NCBI GenBank assembly: GCA_949316235.1
Contig: OX438743.1
Coordinates: forward strand, 14,815,771-14,879,770
Reading direction: 5' to 3'
DNA: 64,000 nucleotides
From: Oegoconia quadripuncta
Taxonomy: Eukaryota; Arthropoda; Insecta; Lepidoptera; Autostichidae
Below are positions 42,141 to 54,410 of the stretch, piece after piece. Position 1 is the stretch's first letter. Every line of letters starts with the position of its first letter. A program made the translations under genes and the position numbers. The notes beneath the pieces were generated by a model. It did not search any database. It was not told where the DNA came from and saw nothing but the letters and a program-made list of their open reading frames with translations.

Positions 42141-43039
42141 TCATTTATTATTATTCTTCTCAACCCTCCAAGACTTTGGTGGATATTATTTTATTATACA
42201 AATTTCTTTTCTCCATTCTTCTCCACCATTGCATCTGCAAAATTTCCGACCTTTCTATATATCTTTGTGATATTATTTGGATACTAAATTGATGGAGTGA
42301 AAATTATTTCCAGAATATCAGTCACAGCCTTATTGCGACTCTGTTGAGAAGGATAAATGTTTTAACGTCCGAGATGCCTTCGAGAGATTAACAGCCAGTA
42401 GGTATTTATGATATTCTTTCAATAGATGCAATATTATGGATGTTCATTTCAATACAGGGAAGTACTCATTATATAGTAGAAGACTTGTTCAAATTTAACC
42501 ACCAAATTATTGAATCTTTTAGAACAAATATTAGAAAGCTTTGGAGTGTTGATTCTTTCGAAAATTGAGCTAATACTCGTAATATTATCTATTTTATTAT
42601 TTCAATACTACCTTTATCACACTGTTAAATATATAGGTTTCAACGGTGAATAGGTATTATACATATATATATTATGTATTGTGTAAGTATGTATTATGTT
42701 TACGTAATGTATCTAATTATGTATGTAAGTATATCTATTGTAGTATACTATATGTAGTATGGGTCCCATATTTAAGCTAATGAAATTGTGTAGCTTTATG
42801 TACGCCCAGTCAGCGTGTTCTTTGACATATACCAGTGTTGACTGCAAGAAATCCATTTATGGAATAAGTCCGCCTTTGTGCTTAGTATTAAGTTAAATTT
42901 AATTTATTATTTATGTATCATATGAAGTACAATAAAGCGTTTACAAACAAACAAAGCATTAGAAAAGCCTTTGATTTAGGCTACTGATAATAGGAAAGAT
43001 GATAATTATAACGACTTTCTTCACAGATTCCGCACTCTA
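42141..43039. other. AT-rich interval, nothing recognised
   Basis: A (TATG/TATA)-rich low-complexity patch lies at 42655-42760. There is no gene. GAAGTACAATAAAGCG near 42925 resembles a retroelement polyadenylation end. Confidence 0.4.
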
Positions 43040-43470
43040 GTGCTGTGTGGTGTCGGCATGTGAAAAGTGTAGAACCAATCCGTCCTTCCCGTGGTTGCCG
43101 TAAAATGCGACAAAGGGAATTTACACCAAAAAACTTTGCATATGACGTGGTTGACCATAGTTACGTCATTTATTATTATTTACATTGTTAGTTATTTAGT
43201 TTTGGAAAGTCTGTAATCGTCTTAATTGTCAAATAAGTAATGCTAAAGGACTTTCTACTTAGGTTTTTTACTACCAGAATTTTAATAATAAAAGAAAAAG
43301 GTAAATATCTATAGATTTGTACGTTTTAAAGGCGGCTCACTCTGTCACGTGTGCAGTACCTAGTGGCACCGTGGATGTTGTTTCAAGCGTTAAACTTTAT
43401 GGAACACCCAAATGCTAATGTTTGATATGACCACCCCATTTCAGATAAAGGTAGTGACGTATGTATGTCC
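43040..43470 (+). repeat. Interspersed repeat family E
   Basis: TAGTGCTGTGTGGTGTCGGCATG, CCGTCCTTCCCGTGG, GGCTCACTCTGTCACGTGTGC, CACCGTGGATGTTGTTTCAAGCG and GACCACCCCATTT. It is the longest uninterrupted copy, although it carries about 190 bp of extra AT-rich sequence at 43145-43330. Confidence 0.55.
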
Positions 43471-43956
43471 ATGTGTTAATTCGCATTATCGATCCACCGT
43501 CGAGGTTCTATAGGGAGTATTGCAGTTATAGGAATACCAAAACAAACATATAGACAAGCAATGAATTTATCAGCAATATCTTGTCATGTATCGGTTCCGC
43601 AACCGATTTATAATATCGGTCGCTCATTTGCACGATGCGGTCGTAAATTCTCGTTTGCGGCATCCCTGTGACACTTTTATGATAGTGGTTGATATAAAGA
43701 GGATAAAGGCCTATTTTATATTACATCGAGAGGGTAGGACAAATCTTTATAATACCAAGGCACCCGCCTTAGCTGTCTCTTAGTGTTTGCTTTGCAGATT
43801 TTTCGTGTTCAAGCAATTTTTGCTTGTGTTTGTATTAATGTGGCGACGTTGTTGGAAAACATGACTGTATGAAGACCAGTGATTTTAGTTAATATTTTCC
43901 GATGTTAAGGAATGTCTGGCGCAATAACTCCATGTCAGGTAACTACTATTCTGACA

Positions 43957-44031
43957 CAAATCTGCCGCTGTGGGCCCGCGTGTTGGATTATGGCCCATAA
44001 CTACCTCTCTCAGTAAGAGGAGGATGATGAT
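43957..44031 (+). repeat. SINE family S3 3'-end scrap
   Basis: GTGGGCCCGCGTGTTGGATTATGGCCCATAAC...GATGATGATA resembles the S3 3' end. Confidence 0.4.
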
Positions 44032-45309
44032 ATGTTGTGTCGATTTTACTAAGTGAAAACGCTTTTAATTCCTAAATCAGCACACTTTTGTCTAACAAAA
44101 TCTCTGCCAAATTAAAACCAACATAATTGATAGCTACTTAGAACTGTTTAAAATTCTTAAACCACTTTCTTTTCAACCAATTCGAAATTTTAAAGCATTT
44201 CAAGTGCAAGCACTGTTGTCGGAACAAAACAGTAATCATAAAAAAAAATCCGAAACACGTAATACAACACAGTACGAGCCACGCAAAGTTCAAAATATTT
44301 AGACCTCATTGATCTACCCGTGCACAGTCCATTATAATATTTTACGAGTCATCGATGTCAATATCGGAGGTGCGCATACGCTTAAACCAACCGTTATTTG
44401 TTTAACAAAAAAGATACTTCTATACTAACAAAAACGTAATTGACTTAAGCTACAATTTCGCCAGTAGCTATGACTCTGATGGCTCACAGACTATCATAGA
44501 CAGAGAGCTGCCAATCAAATCTGATGAATGGGCCCTTAACGAATTATTTGTAGCCGTAATTGAGTTTATGTACTTGTTAGAAGTTTATTTACAAGGCTTT
44601 TGAATTGAAATAATAGTTGGGTTCAATGGTATTTTTTAGCATCAATTAAATTTTCTTTATCAATAGAGGCTATTGTTTAAAACGCTATTATAATTACCAA
44701 TCCTACAACCTGAATCCTACAACCATGGGATCTTCAAGAGCAGGCTAAATAGGCATCTACTGAGATCGCGTGCTTCAACTTCGGCCACATCGTCATGTTC
44801 CATCAGGTGAGATTGTGGTAAAATGCGTATCCAGTTAATCATGAAAAAACAGTCTATACTAGTCCACTGCTGGGTCCTGACGTGCCACTGAACCCGATTT
44901 TTGGTTCTACGTTTCCAGTTTCTAACTCGACGTGGGCGGCGCTAGTAATTATTGAATAAACATGTCTAACTGTTTTTGTTTTGTTTTGTAAAGTTCTTTA
45001 TTAATAATGGAATAAAAAATTGTATACATCTCAGTGTCTAAGCCTAAGAGAAACGAACATAAACAATAATAATTATTTGGCAGGCTAAGCACCTATTACA
45101 AACAGTTAACAATGAGGCAAAAGGTTAATATTTACGTACCTAAGTAAACAATGCACTAGTTTTAATCCGGCCAATATGTCTAACTTATGCAATCTTTAGA
45201 GGAGATTACATGTATTTAAATGTCTAACTAATGATATTGTTTATGCGACGCATCACTTAGGCGCAGCTTTTTTTCGTAATCACTTTTCTTCACATGCTAA
45301 GCTTTGATG
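44032..45309. other. Mostly unassigned interval
   Basis: It holds a retroelement 3'-end fragment at 44690-44850 (ATCTTCAAGAGCAGGCTAAATAGGC...CATCAGGTGAGATTGTGG...GTATCCAGTTAATCAT), related to the pair at 9901-10200. No gene was seen. Confidence 0.4.
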
Positions 45310-45500
45310 GGGGTTATTTTCCAGAATTCACGATTAGAAAAGAAGTGGCCCTTTTTATCAATAATTTTAAATTCTTGGAAATAACCGTAATTAAAGCTAT
45401 TTAGGTATTATTTCAAAGTAGCTTTAATGATTTTCGAGTGCATTTAAAAAGAAATCTTAATTTATCGAATGAGGACGCCACTGGACGGCCAAACGCTCTT
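45310..45500 (+). repeat. Interspersed repeat family I
   Basis: TTATTTTCCAGAATTCACGATTA...AAGTGG, then TTTAAAAAGAAATCTTAATT...GCCACTGG. It is shared with 51900-52050 and 10420-10560. Confidence 0.5.
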
Positions 45501-45877
45501 AAGAAAATGCAGTAGACTTTTACCATAAGTCACAATAATTTCTAAAATTATTAACTTGTTTATAAATTACATACACGTAATACTTCCTAACCATTACATG
45601 TCTATCACTCAAGATTACACTGACGAGTCCGATGGACTTATAACTCAAATTCACTCAGACTATTAGTATACATGTTATCTCGTTCAGTAGTAAACATCCA
45701 TCCCAAAATAAACACAACGAACGTAATGGTCCTCCCGAAGGTGATAATCAACTGCAACAAGTTACTCCTTGAGAGGTACGCTCTCTTTAGAGAGAGAATG
45801 TATTTTGTGATATGTAACAGATAAATCCCAATTAGTATATTCATGCATAGAAGAATCAATGTGTATTACTAGTGATG

Positions 45878-46250
45878 ACTTATGGCACTGAAAAGTGGTC
45901 TCTATCTCTCTAAGAAAAAAACTCAAAGTAACAGAACGAGCTACAGAGAAGGCGATGCTCGGGGTTTCACTTCGATATCGAATAAGGAATCAGGAAATCC
46001 GTGGTACGATTGATTTGTAAATTGAGGTGGCGCTAGGCAGGGCACATAGCTCTCAGAAGTGATGGCCGTTGGGACATTAAAGTTCTTGATTGCCACTTTT
46101 CGGCAATCATAGCATGTATGGGCCCACTCACAAGGTCCACGGATGACCTGATAATAATAGCGAGGACTCTCTAGAAGTAGACTTCCAACCGTTGGTTCTG
46201 GAAATTTATGGAGACAATAAGTTTAGTAGTGCACGTCCTCTAGCTGATTT
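45878..46250 (+). pseudogene. RTE-type LINE ORF2 C-terminal remnant
   Basis: The frame reads VMTYGTEKWS, then KLKVTERATEKAMLGVSL, RYRIRNQEIRG, AGHIALRSDGRW and KVLD. This order is the conserved C-terminus of insect RTE-type reverse transcriptase proteins (usual form KLKVTQRAMERAMLGVSL...GHIxRRxDGRW). Stops and frameshifts interrupt it, so it is a 5'-truncated dead copy. A second remnant of the same kind is at 55495-56170. Confidence 0.75.
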
Positions 46251-46329
46251 GATAATGAGCTTAATTTGACAACAATCTATAGAGCTTTTTATTTTACCTA
46301 GAAGATTAGGAAAAATAGTGATAATCATG

Positions 46330-47010
46330 ATGTTAATACAAGAAATAAAGATGAACTTGCAGGTCATATAAACAGACTCCCCAAAATCAGTCATTCATTC
46401 AGAGGGCTATGTATACGTTTTTTCAATAAGGTTCCAATTGATGTACAAAATCGTCCATTCAATAAAATTAAAGATGCTATAAAACAGAAACGGATATTAT
46501 AAAATCCTTTTGTGTTTTAGAGTATTTGGATGATAATCAACCATGGTTTTTAAATTTAATTTAATTTAAAATTATGTGAAATTTAATTTAATTACTTATC
46601 CGACTGCTCCTAAACGGCGAAATAAAACATCGTGAGGAAACCTGCATACTTGAGAAATAAAAAATCAAAGGTCTGTGAACTCCCCCAACCCGCATTGGGC
46701 CAGAGTGGTGGACTACGGCCCATACTCCCTCATATACGAGTGAAGACCTATATCCCTGCGGTGGGATGTTTACGGGCTGATGATGAATCAACCATGGACG
46801 TAACCTCCTTATTCGCTTGCCAGGCTATATCACAATTAATAATGAAATATTATTGTGCCTTTTCGCAATTTAAAACCTGTTTTTAAAGAGTCACCCCTCG
46901 AGTTTCTTGCTTGTTCTTCCCAGGGGAAAATTTCGTTTTGAACGAGCAGTAGCTTAAAAAATGTAAAATCTCACTATTTTAAGTGTGCCCTATATATCTA
47001 CAAAATAAAG
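46330..47010 (+). pseudogene. LINE ORF2 C-terminal remnant split by a SINE
   Basis: It is homologous to 7905-8325 (ACTTGCAGGTCATATAAACAG...CAGAGGGCTATGTATACG...TTTCAATAAGGTTCC; end ACAAAATAAAGCATTTTTGAC). An S3 SINE with a 12-bp target-site duplication divides it at 46547-46785. The 5' part keeps recognisable coding sequence but is interrupted. Confidence 0.6.
46547..46785 (+). mobile_element. SINE family S3, 5'-truncated, with 12-bp TSD
   Basis: AATCAACCATGG is present at 46535-46546 and again at 46786-46797. Between them are the S3 AT-rich linker, CCGACTGCTCCTAAACGGCG, CATCGTGAGGAAACCTGCAT and the GGGATGTTTACGGGCTGATGATG end. The A-rich tail is absent. Confidence 0.85.
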
Positions 47011-47029
47011 CATTTTTGACTTTAATTAA

Positions 47030-47090
47030 ATTAAAAATAATACAAATACACTTTATCGCACAACAGAAAAGAAAAACAGTTTCAGAAAAG
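47030..47090. repeat. Retroelement 3'-end fragment
   Basis: AATACAAATACACTTTATCGCACAACAGAAAAGAAAAACAG matches the direct repeats at 684-743 and 868-929. Confidence 0.5.
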
Positions 47091-49269
47091 TGGTAAGAAT
47101 AGAATTATCACTAAAGGCAACCTCTTCCGGGCAACCTTTGGGTATAAGGACAGTACATTTGAAATATGTAGGTTGTGCGGTATTAAATAGGGATGCAGAT
47201 GCAAACTACGTTAATAAATTTCATATATTTACATACACATACATACATAGATCAATAGACAAATATGTCTACTTAAAATAATGTTCGCAAGTACCCGTAT
47301 ATAGGTATAATTAAAATGAGAGCCACTAGTCACGTCGATGGTAGCGTAGATTCAGCGCTCAATTGAAACCCAAAGAGTTATTGCTCACGATAACAATCTC
47401 CATAAATATTAAGATGACAGGTGTTCATACCATATGGATTCATTTTGTAAGAGTAGCTTTTGAAAAAGAAACAATGGTTGTATCCAATTGAAACGTAGAA
47501 AGTTCATCGATTTTTGCTTTTATGTTGCAAGCAATAATTACTGCGTATTAAATTGTTTGTAAATATTCCTGTGCAATATTTTGTGAATTTAAACCAGCCA
47601 CATTAACATCCCTACCACTTGGGCATTACTTCCACTCACAAGTATTCTTCCACTACCATGGGGGCCCTGTGAGTATTCATGGATACGAGTCAGTATAGTG
47701 GCCACCTAACAGTCAGCGTTTTCAAGCGCCTGTGTTGCCTTCAATCCAAATATGGCCCTAAAATTATGTAACTTCATCGATAACTTTGACCAATGAGAAA
47801 GCGTCAAATTGTTGAGCGAACAATGAGCCAACCAATCATATATCACGCTCCTGATTCTCAAGCAATTAAGATTTGAATTTAGATAGACATCCATAGATTT
47901 GTCACTTTTGCTGATGAAATCCTATCAAATTAAAATGAGATTAATTTACTTAAGAATTCTTAACTACTTGTAAGTTATTTATATACTAAGAACATACATA
48001 TTCTTAGCACAGAATAATTATAACAATAACAAAACTAAAATTAAACCAAACACCTTTGTACGTGACCTATTGTTTGTACTCTGTTATTGTAATGTTTTGG
48101 TGCAATAAAGAATAACAATAAGAATTAAAAATTCGACTGCCACGGTATATCTCAAGACTACTCGATTACCATTTTATTAGTTTAAAATGATTTATGCTAT
48201 TTTAGTAGGTAAACAAACTTAGGCTGCAAATGATTTAGGAGTTCGTCATACGTCCGCTGCGTATTTATGTCCGAATATATATTTCCGGAATCTCTATGAT
48301 AATATCTTTCTTATGTTACTAATATTGCAATATTTTTCACTGTGATAAACTTTGACTCTACTATGGTTAGTTTCTTGTGACGATAGGGATAGGTAGGTTC
48401 TATGACACTTGGACTGTCACGACGAATCCGACAGTACCTCATTAATGAAAATCCATCCAGCCGTTCGGTTGCTACTAGGGAATAAAAAATCTCACATACA
48501 TACATAAATACGCGCAAAGAACATAACCCTACTGGCATCCTTGCCTAGTTAATATTTGATTTTTTTTATAGAAGTCAATAGACACCAGCACCTTGACATA
48601 GTATTACAGGAAAATACACCTATATTTATAAAAATAACGATTCACATCACGATACGGACAACAAAATTTTATCACAATAACATTTTGCATCAAGACTTTA
48701 TTGCAGACAATTTATACAAAAGGCGAGCTTAATGCCTTTAATTTTACACTGTAAAACGTTATCAAGTCAATAAACCGCCGGAGCATTTTAATTAACAATA
48801 AAAAATTTACTTCGTCATGCAAAATACCTCTTAATTGTTACTCTCATATAACTTGACATTTTGATACATTAGCCTCAGCTATAGCGATAAAATCCACAAA
48901 GATTCTTATAGAACCAATAAAAAATCAATAATGTACTCACTTTTTGCTCTAAGGCTTTAAAAATCACGAACTATTTTATTACTTTTGTTGTTTTTTATAA
49001 CTTTTCATATCTTTATTTTATTAGCATTCGGCAACAAAGTGTGCGTTTATAGAATGCTAGCAAATGAATTAGAATATTGAAAATATTGTAAAGTATCGAT
49101 CCTAGATTATAGGAAAAATATTTTAAAAAATCCTAGGTAATTTTACTGTAATAAAATGAATAATACAAAATTAGTACACACAAATCTAGATATCTGGCAG
49201 CACGCTGACGGACGGCAGCGGTGGGCGGACTCCGCGGCGTCGCGTAACAAATTTTTTATTATTTATTTT
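47091..49269. other. AT-rich interval, nothing recognised
   Basis: No gene or bounded repeat was seen. GTGCAATAAAGAATAACAATAA near 48100 resembles a retroelement polyadenylation end. A 75-codon minus frame at 48.3-48.5 kb has no motif. Confidence 0.4.
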
Positions 49270-49500
49270 ACTATCATCATCTTCCTGTCCTTGTCCCACT
49301 CCAGGTGGGGTCGCCACGAAATGTTTTCCTTCCACTTTCATCTATCAGCCGTCATCTCCGTATACCCTATCACACACATTATCATTCCTCACACTGTACC
49401 CACACCTTCTTTGTCATCCTATTTGACTTTTGTGTACCAGTTAGTTCTTTGTCATTGAACGGCTCGATCGCTGTAGTCATGAAGTTTCACTGCTGCCCAT
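49270..49500 (+). repeat. Interspersed repeat (family G)
   Basis: TATCATCATCTTCCTGTCC, GGTGGGGTCGCCACGAAATG, CATCTATCAGCCGTCATCTCC and CATTCCTCACAC have the layout of a common lepidopteran repeat. The 91-100 codon frames that cross it are not genes. Confidence 0.45.
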
Positions 49501-51026
49501 TCATGATCTATGCCATAGATTCTTTCATTTCTTCAAGGACACGGCTGTCACTAGGCTATACAATATACTGTAGACAGTAAATTATTCGCTCCCCCTTCTA
49601 GCACGACACCGCTATTCGTTCGGTTAATTTTAATTGAATCCGAGTAAAACCCACATTCGACTTGCGCTAAATGCTTTATTGCTAATTGATAGCGGAGTCG
49701 GGGAAATTGGAATGAACACCCGCAGCAGCGGAAAATTGTTAAATTGTGTCGCTGAAATATGTATATGGAAATGATACATTGTATTTGTGTTATTACATTT
49801 TTGTATTAGTCTAAGCTTATGGTATGTACTACACTTAAAATTCTTGTGATATTGTAGTTTAGATGATCAATAATTGTCTTTCCTTTTTTACTCAACAGCC
49901 CCACAAAGGCGGGTAATGTATTTCGAGTGTATATTGTACGCAGATTTCTATGTTACCTTCTGTATCCTAAACGGCTTGACCGATTTTGAAGTGCAAGGTG
50001 TCGTTGGACTCGTCATGATCCCCAGAGTGTCATAGGGTACATTTTATGATAAAAAATCTAATATGGCGCCCGTAAAACATGGCATACATTTTATGATAAA
50101 CAATTCAATATTCGTAAAATATAAAACATGCTGTTGGTTTTTTGGTTTTTAAATACCTAAATTGTTATTTTAAAAACGAGAACTTCGTTACCTACAACAG
50201 AGAAAACTGAATTTAGGGATCCGTAACAAATTTATTCAACATCATCATATCTGCCACAAACCGTCCACGGCTGAACTGAAGCCTCCCCCATAGATATCGA
50301 GACATTTGGAAGCGAACTAAAACCAGCGATTTCCCGCGACCTTCATCAGTTCATCCGTCCACCTTGTGAGTGGACATCCTGTATGCTGTGCTTGCCGATA
50401 CGTAGTCTTCACTCGAGGACTTTAATTCCCCACCGGCTTTAAAGCTGTGTGCCCTGCCCACAGCTTCTTCAACTTAGTAATCCGCAACTGTCAGTGACTT
50501 TCGCTCGCCTACAGATTTTTTCATTCATATCTACACAGATTCATTATATTTCTTGTATTTTCGAATCACTTTTACAAAAAATTGTTTTAAAAGAGTAACC
50601 ATGAGTTTCTTGCTCATTGTTTTCTGGGACGTCAGACTTGTAAATGAGCGGTCACATGACGACTTCAGGTGTAATTTTTAAACTACGATATTCTTACATT
50701 TTTTTTTTGGTCAAGCCTGATGATAGTTGTAATTGGTCAAGCGTTTATTTACCCCCCGATTTGTTTTCAATTCGTAAAATATAATTTTTGTTTCGAAAAA
50801 GAAAATAACTAAAACGAGTTATGTATAAAGATATCAGATATTTTTTTTTGGTTGATTCGAATGTGTATTTAATATCAATATGTATGGAAATAACTTCCCA
50901 GCGACTTCGCCTCGTGGCTCACTCTCAAAGATAATTATATATAATATGCAATATCGCACTCATGAGAAATGCACAAATTTGTGCTTACCTCTTCGAGAGA
51001 TCTCTTCCCTTTACCCTCAGTCGTGA
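49501..51026. other. Unassigned interval with two repeat fragments
   Basis: 49975-50110 matches 28855-28942. 50240-50440 (CGTCCACGGCTGAACTGAAGCCTCCCCC, TTTCCCGCGACCTTCATCAG, TCCACCTTGTGAGTGGA) matches 57545-57735. No gene was seen. Confidence 0.45.
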
Positions 51027-51347
51027 TTTTTTTATGCATAAAGGATCTACACTTTACCTCAACCACAGCTGATGTTAAGTGAAATGAGGCCGACGGTGGG
51101 AGCGTACTGACACGGAAACCCCATCTCAATTGATGAACTGGCTATCTTATCTCTGACAACCGGATCACAACAATGCTAATTATCATTGCTGTTTGGCGGC
51201 AGACTTAGATAAGTTGGTGGTAGTGAACAGTTAAAATGCCTTACCACCAACGAAATCGAGTACGAGTACTACACTTGTACCCCGCCGGGGATCGAACCGC
51301 TTCGATTCGTAAACCTTATGTTGTTTACATTGAGCCAAGGAGACGGT
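51027..51347 (-). mobile_element. SINE family S2 (near full-length)
   Basis: The minus strand runs from CCGTCTCCTTGGCTCAATGTAAACAAC through GGTTCGATCCCCGGCGGGG and GGCGGCAGACTTAGA-type middle sequence, to the tail ATGCATAAAAAAA. Box B context has a small deletion (CGAACCGCTTCG). Confidence 0.8.
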
Positions 51348-52239
51348 TCAATTACTATAATAAACAATGCTAAAAAATATAACAATCGATTAGATACCTA
51401 GCTATTCCACTCGATACGATATAACGAGGGATCTTAAAATAGCAAGTGAGGTTACCATAACAATTTTCTGTGAAAACCACTAATCAAACCCATAAATTAT
51501 CCGCTTATCTCAGTACGGTGGTATCAATAGTGTATTGAGACTGTCGCGAAAGAAGCATCTTAATAACATCGCGACGGCATCCCATAGAATTATCCCATAA
51601 ATCAACCGACTCAATGATTAATACTACGTCAGACGATGAGACTAGTGTTGTCGTTATAACGGTTGTTTGTAATTAAATTGAGCTTCCGTATACTGAGCCT
51701 GCAAGTCTGATAATAGAAGCCTGGAGGATTACCACGGTTATATATTATACAGGTTAGGAAATTGAGAGCTCATGACGGCAGTAATGGACAAGGTTACAGT
51801 ACAACAGTTATTAAGAGGGTTTTTCCGTCCTGTGCCGCCCTCATTGATAGATAGATAAAGCTATTGTTTATTATATATATAATACCTAAATAGCTTGATA
51901 ATGGTTATTTTCCAGAATTCACGATTATAAAAAAAGTGGTCGTTTTTACCATTAATTTATAGTATTATTAATTTATAGTAGTATTTTTTACCATTAATTT
52001 ATAGTATTAATTAGCTTTAAGGCGTTTTGAATGCAGATCAGAGCAATATTTTTGATTTATGCTGTATTGTATGTATTGGACGGATTAAGCCCCACTTTAT
52101 CTCGTGGTTCAAGATTTAAATAATTATTTTATTGTTTTAGTTACAGTCATTTCACAGCTGTGACATGTTGCACGATTACCAGACAGGTGTACAGGAAGAG
52201 TAACAAAATGGAAAGGACCATCAGGAAAAGGACGAAAGG
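51348..52239. other. Mostly unassigned interval
   Basis: It includes repeat family I at 51900-52050, where a short TTTACCATTAATTTATAGTATTA unit is locally repeated. No gene was seen. Confidence 0.4.
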
Positions 52240-52761
52240 GTAGTCGAAATGTGTCCAATCAGATTTGATCCGCCCAGAATTCAGCCACAACTACGGCGTT
52301 GTCTGCAGCCACGTACAGGTCTAACATCAGCACCTTATGCGAGAAAAGTGTCTGTACACCTATCCCTAACACACCGCATCGACCAATTGCCTGCCAAATT
52401 CAAGCAGCTGTTAAACCCGCACACGTCGCTTCAACTTTTCTAAAGCCAACATGGCATCTCTTCTCGGAGAGCATCCACTCAAAATTACTCCACTTAGACC
52501 TCACCCCAAATAACTACGACCAATTTGTAGACACTGTTGGGAATGTCTCCTGTGTAAACATATCCCCCGAGGCTGTCGAAAGCAATACATGGCTGGCTTA
52601 AACGCTGATGCTGCAAAGCTACTTTCTCACTATTTGATAAGGATCCATTCACCGAAGATACTTTAGTGACTGGTGAGGAACTCATGCGTCTAGTAGGAGA
52701 AAGTCGTAGGGAAAAATGGATGAAACTAGTTTCCAGTGTCGATATGAGTCCGTTCTTGTAA
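52240..52761 (+). pseudogene. LINE ORF2 remnant (linker between endonuclease and RT)
   Basis: Across a frameshift one reads HIPRGCRKQYMAGLNADAAK, then SLFDKDPFTEDTLVTGEELM and RREKWMKLVSSVDMS. This matches, from memory, the linker before the reverse transcriptase in a widespread insect LINE type (IPRGCR..YIPGL...DPFSxET...GExLM...RRxxW...IDMT). The frame ends at a stop (52759-52761), and 11 bp later a mariner-type MITE begins, so the RT part is missing. Confidence 0.6.
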
Positions 52762-52772
52762 GGAGCAATATA

Positions 52773-53194
52773 TTGGCTCTTTACCTATGAAATTGGAGTT
52801 TTTTTTCTTCGTTAATCATATGTACCAATTCCTGAAATTTTCAAAGCTATATCCAAATTTGTTTTTTATTTGGAAAATGGAATATTATTTCAAGGTTGCA
52901 CATGAAATGTTTTTTAATTTCTGGGCTAAATCACATAATAAACAAAATTTTAACAGAGCTCTTTTCATGTGCTTCCCATAATCATTTCTTAGAATCGCTG
53001 AAACTTTTATAAAGCGGTTACTTTTAAAAATTAACGCTGCCTATATTTAACTTAATGTTATCCGATAAAACACACAAAGTTTAGCTAAATTTGGATTTGC
53101 CGTTCCTAAAAAAAAATCAAAAATGTTTGTATGGAGAAAAGAGTCTTAATGAAATTCTTCATACAAAACGCCAATTTCATAGGTAAGGACCTAA
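52773..53194. mobile_element. mariner-type MITE (copy 2, complete)
   Basis: TA flanks both ends (52771-52772 and 53195-53196). The termini are TTGGCTCTTTACCTATGAAA and, reversed, TTAGGTCCTTACCTATGAAA. It is nearly identical to 25606-26021 and related to 56203-56459. It has no transposase frame; the 64-codon frame inside is not a gene. Confidence 0.8.
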
Positions 53195-53807
53195 TACAAA
53201 GATATAAACTTAAAAATTTTGATATGAAATGAATATAGAAAACTTCCAAAAAAAAATCGGTTCTTTAAAATGAACTAATTTAATTTCCAAGTTTCGATAA
53301 TGTAAACCACCTGTTACATTACCCTATAACCGACTTTACATATTCATTGACCATTCTGTCATTCTTTCGCCATACTGCAGATGTCTTTGGAACTTAAATA
53401 TCTATCACGTTTAATTACATTAATAACAGTATTTAAAATACTATAGGTTGTGCAAATTGTGAGGCAGATGTTTGCACAATGCGATTGAGTTTTGCAATAT
53501 TGTTGCAACAATTCATTGTGATGTAGGCATTAACTTTTATATGAATTCATATACCTACAAAGATCAGAAAAGGGTATAATTTGTTGTAATTAATATTTGT
53601 ACACAAAAGCAGCGGCGTTGGCGCTACCAATATGGTGGTTGCTACTGCATTGCTGTTTCTTTTGTCGTATATGAGGCTGTTCCTGATAATATACCAGGTG
53701 AGTTTGTGGTGAAGTGAGTCAACAATCTGTCTTAAAACTTAAGCTCTCAGTCGTCCTAATTGCTAAAATGTAGGTAAAGGCTAAACTTACATAAACACTT
53801 TTTTCCA
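53195..53807. other. AT-rich interval, nothing recognised
   Basis: No repeat or gene was identified. Confidence 0.45.
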
Positions 53808-53911
53808 CTTCCGTGATTCAATGTAAGCAACATAGGGTTCCACCTTCGGCCTCATCTTCATTTAACGTCAGGTGTGATTGAGGTCAAGTGCTAACCAGTT
53901 GTAAATAAAAA
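53808..53911 (+). mobile_element. SINE family S2, internally deleted
   Basis: The head CTTCCGTGATTCAATGTAAGCAACATAG is joined directly to the tail GGTTCCACCTTCGGCCTCATC...CAGTTGTAAATAAAAAG. About two thirds of the element, including box B, is absent while both ends remain. Confidence 0.65.
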
Positions 53912-54410
53912 GAACACACAGCCCTCCGGAGTGCATCACTGAATATAAGCATCTCTCATGACACCGCAATTTGATCCACTTTCCATAGCCGGTAATTCAT
54001 TCTACTCTACCGGAAACCACAAAAAACGTACAAACTATAATCCCTAATGCCTACACAAAACATTGTGTTACCTATTGTAACTTTGTAACGCAATAAAAAC
54101 AATTTGAAAAACAATAGCATCAATATAGAAGTTCTAACTTTCAAATATATCTATTTGAAATTGTGCAATGCTGAATAATAAATAACCCTTGCGAATAAAC
54201 TACGCATGCGCTCTGCCGGCGTTAAGAGGATCGACTATGGTGGTCCGAGTGCCAGGCACGTTTGTTGTATTTCACGAAGTTAATTTTAAAATTAGCATCA
54301 GTAAACAAATTGCTGCAAATCGTTTACTTTCGCCATCCGACAAAAGATGCAAGTGTGCAAACAAAGGATGGAGTAAGTAATAAAACATTAATACACGATA
54401 AAGTCGGTAA

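Noticed and set aside
52787..52981. 64-codon frame MKLEFFFFVNHMYQF..., also at 25620-25811
   Set aside because: It lies inside the two mariner-type MITE copies; similarity reflects MITE identity, not protein conservation.
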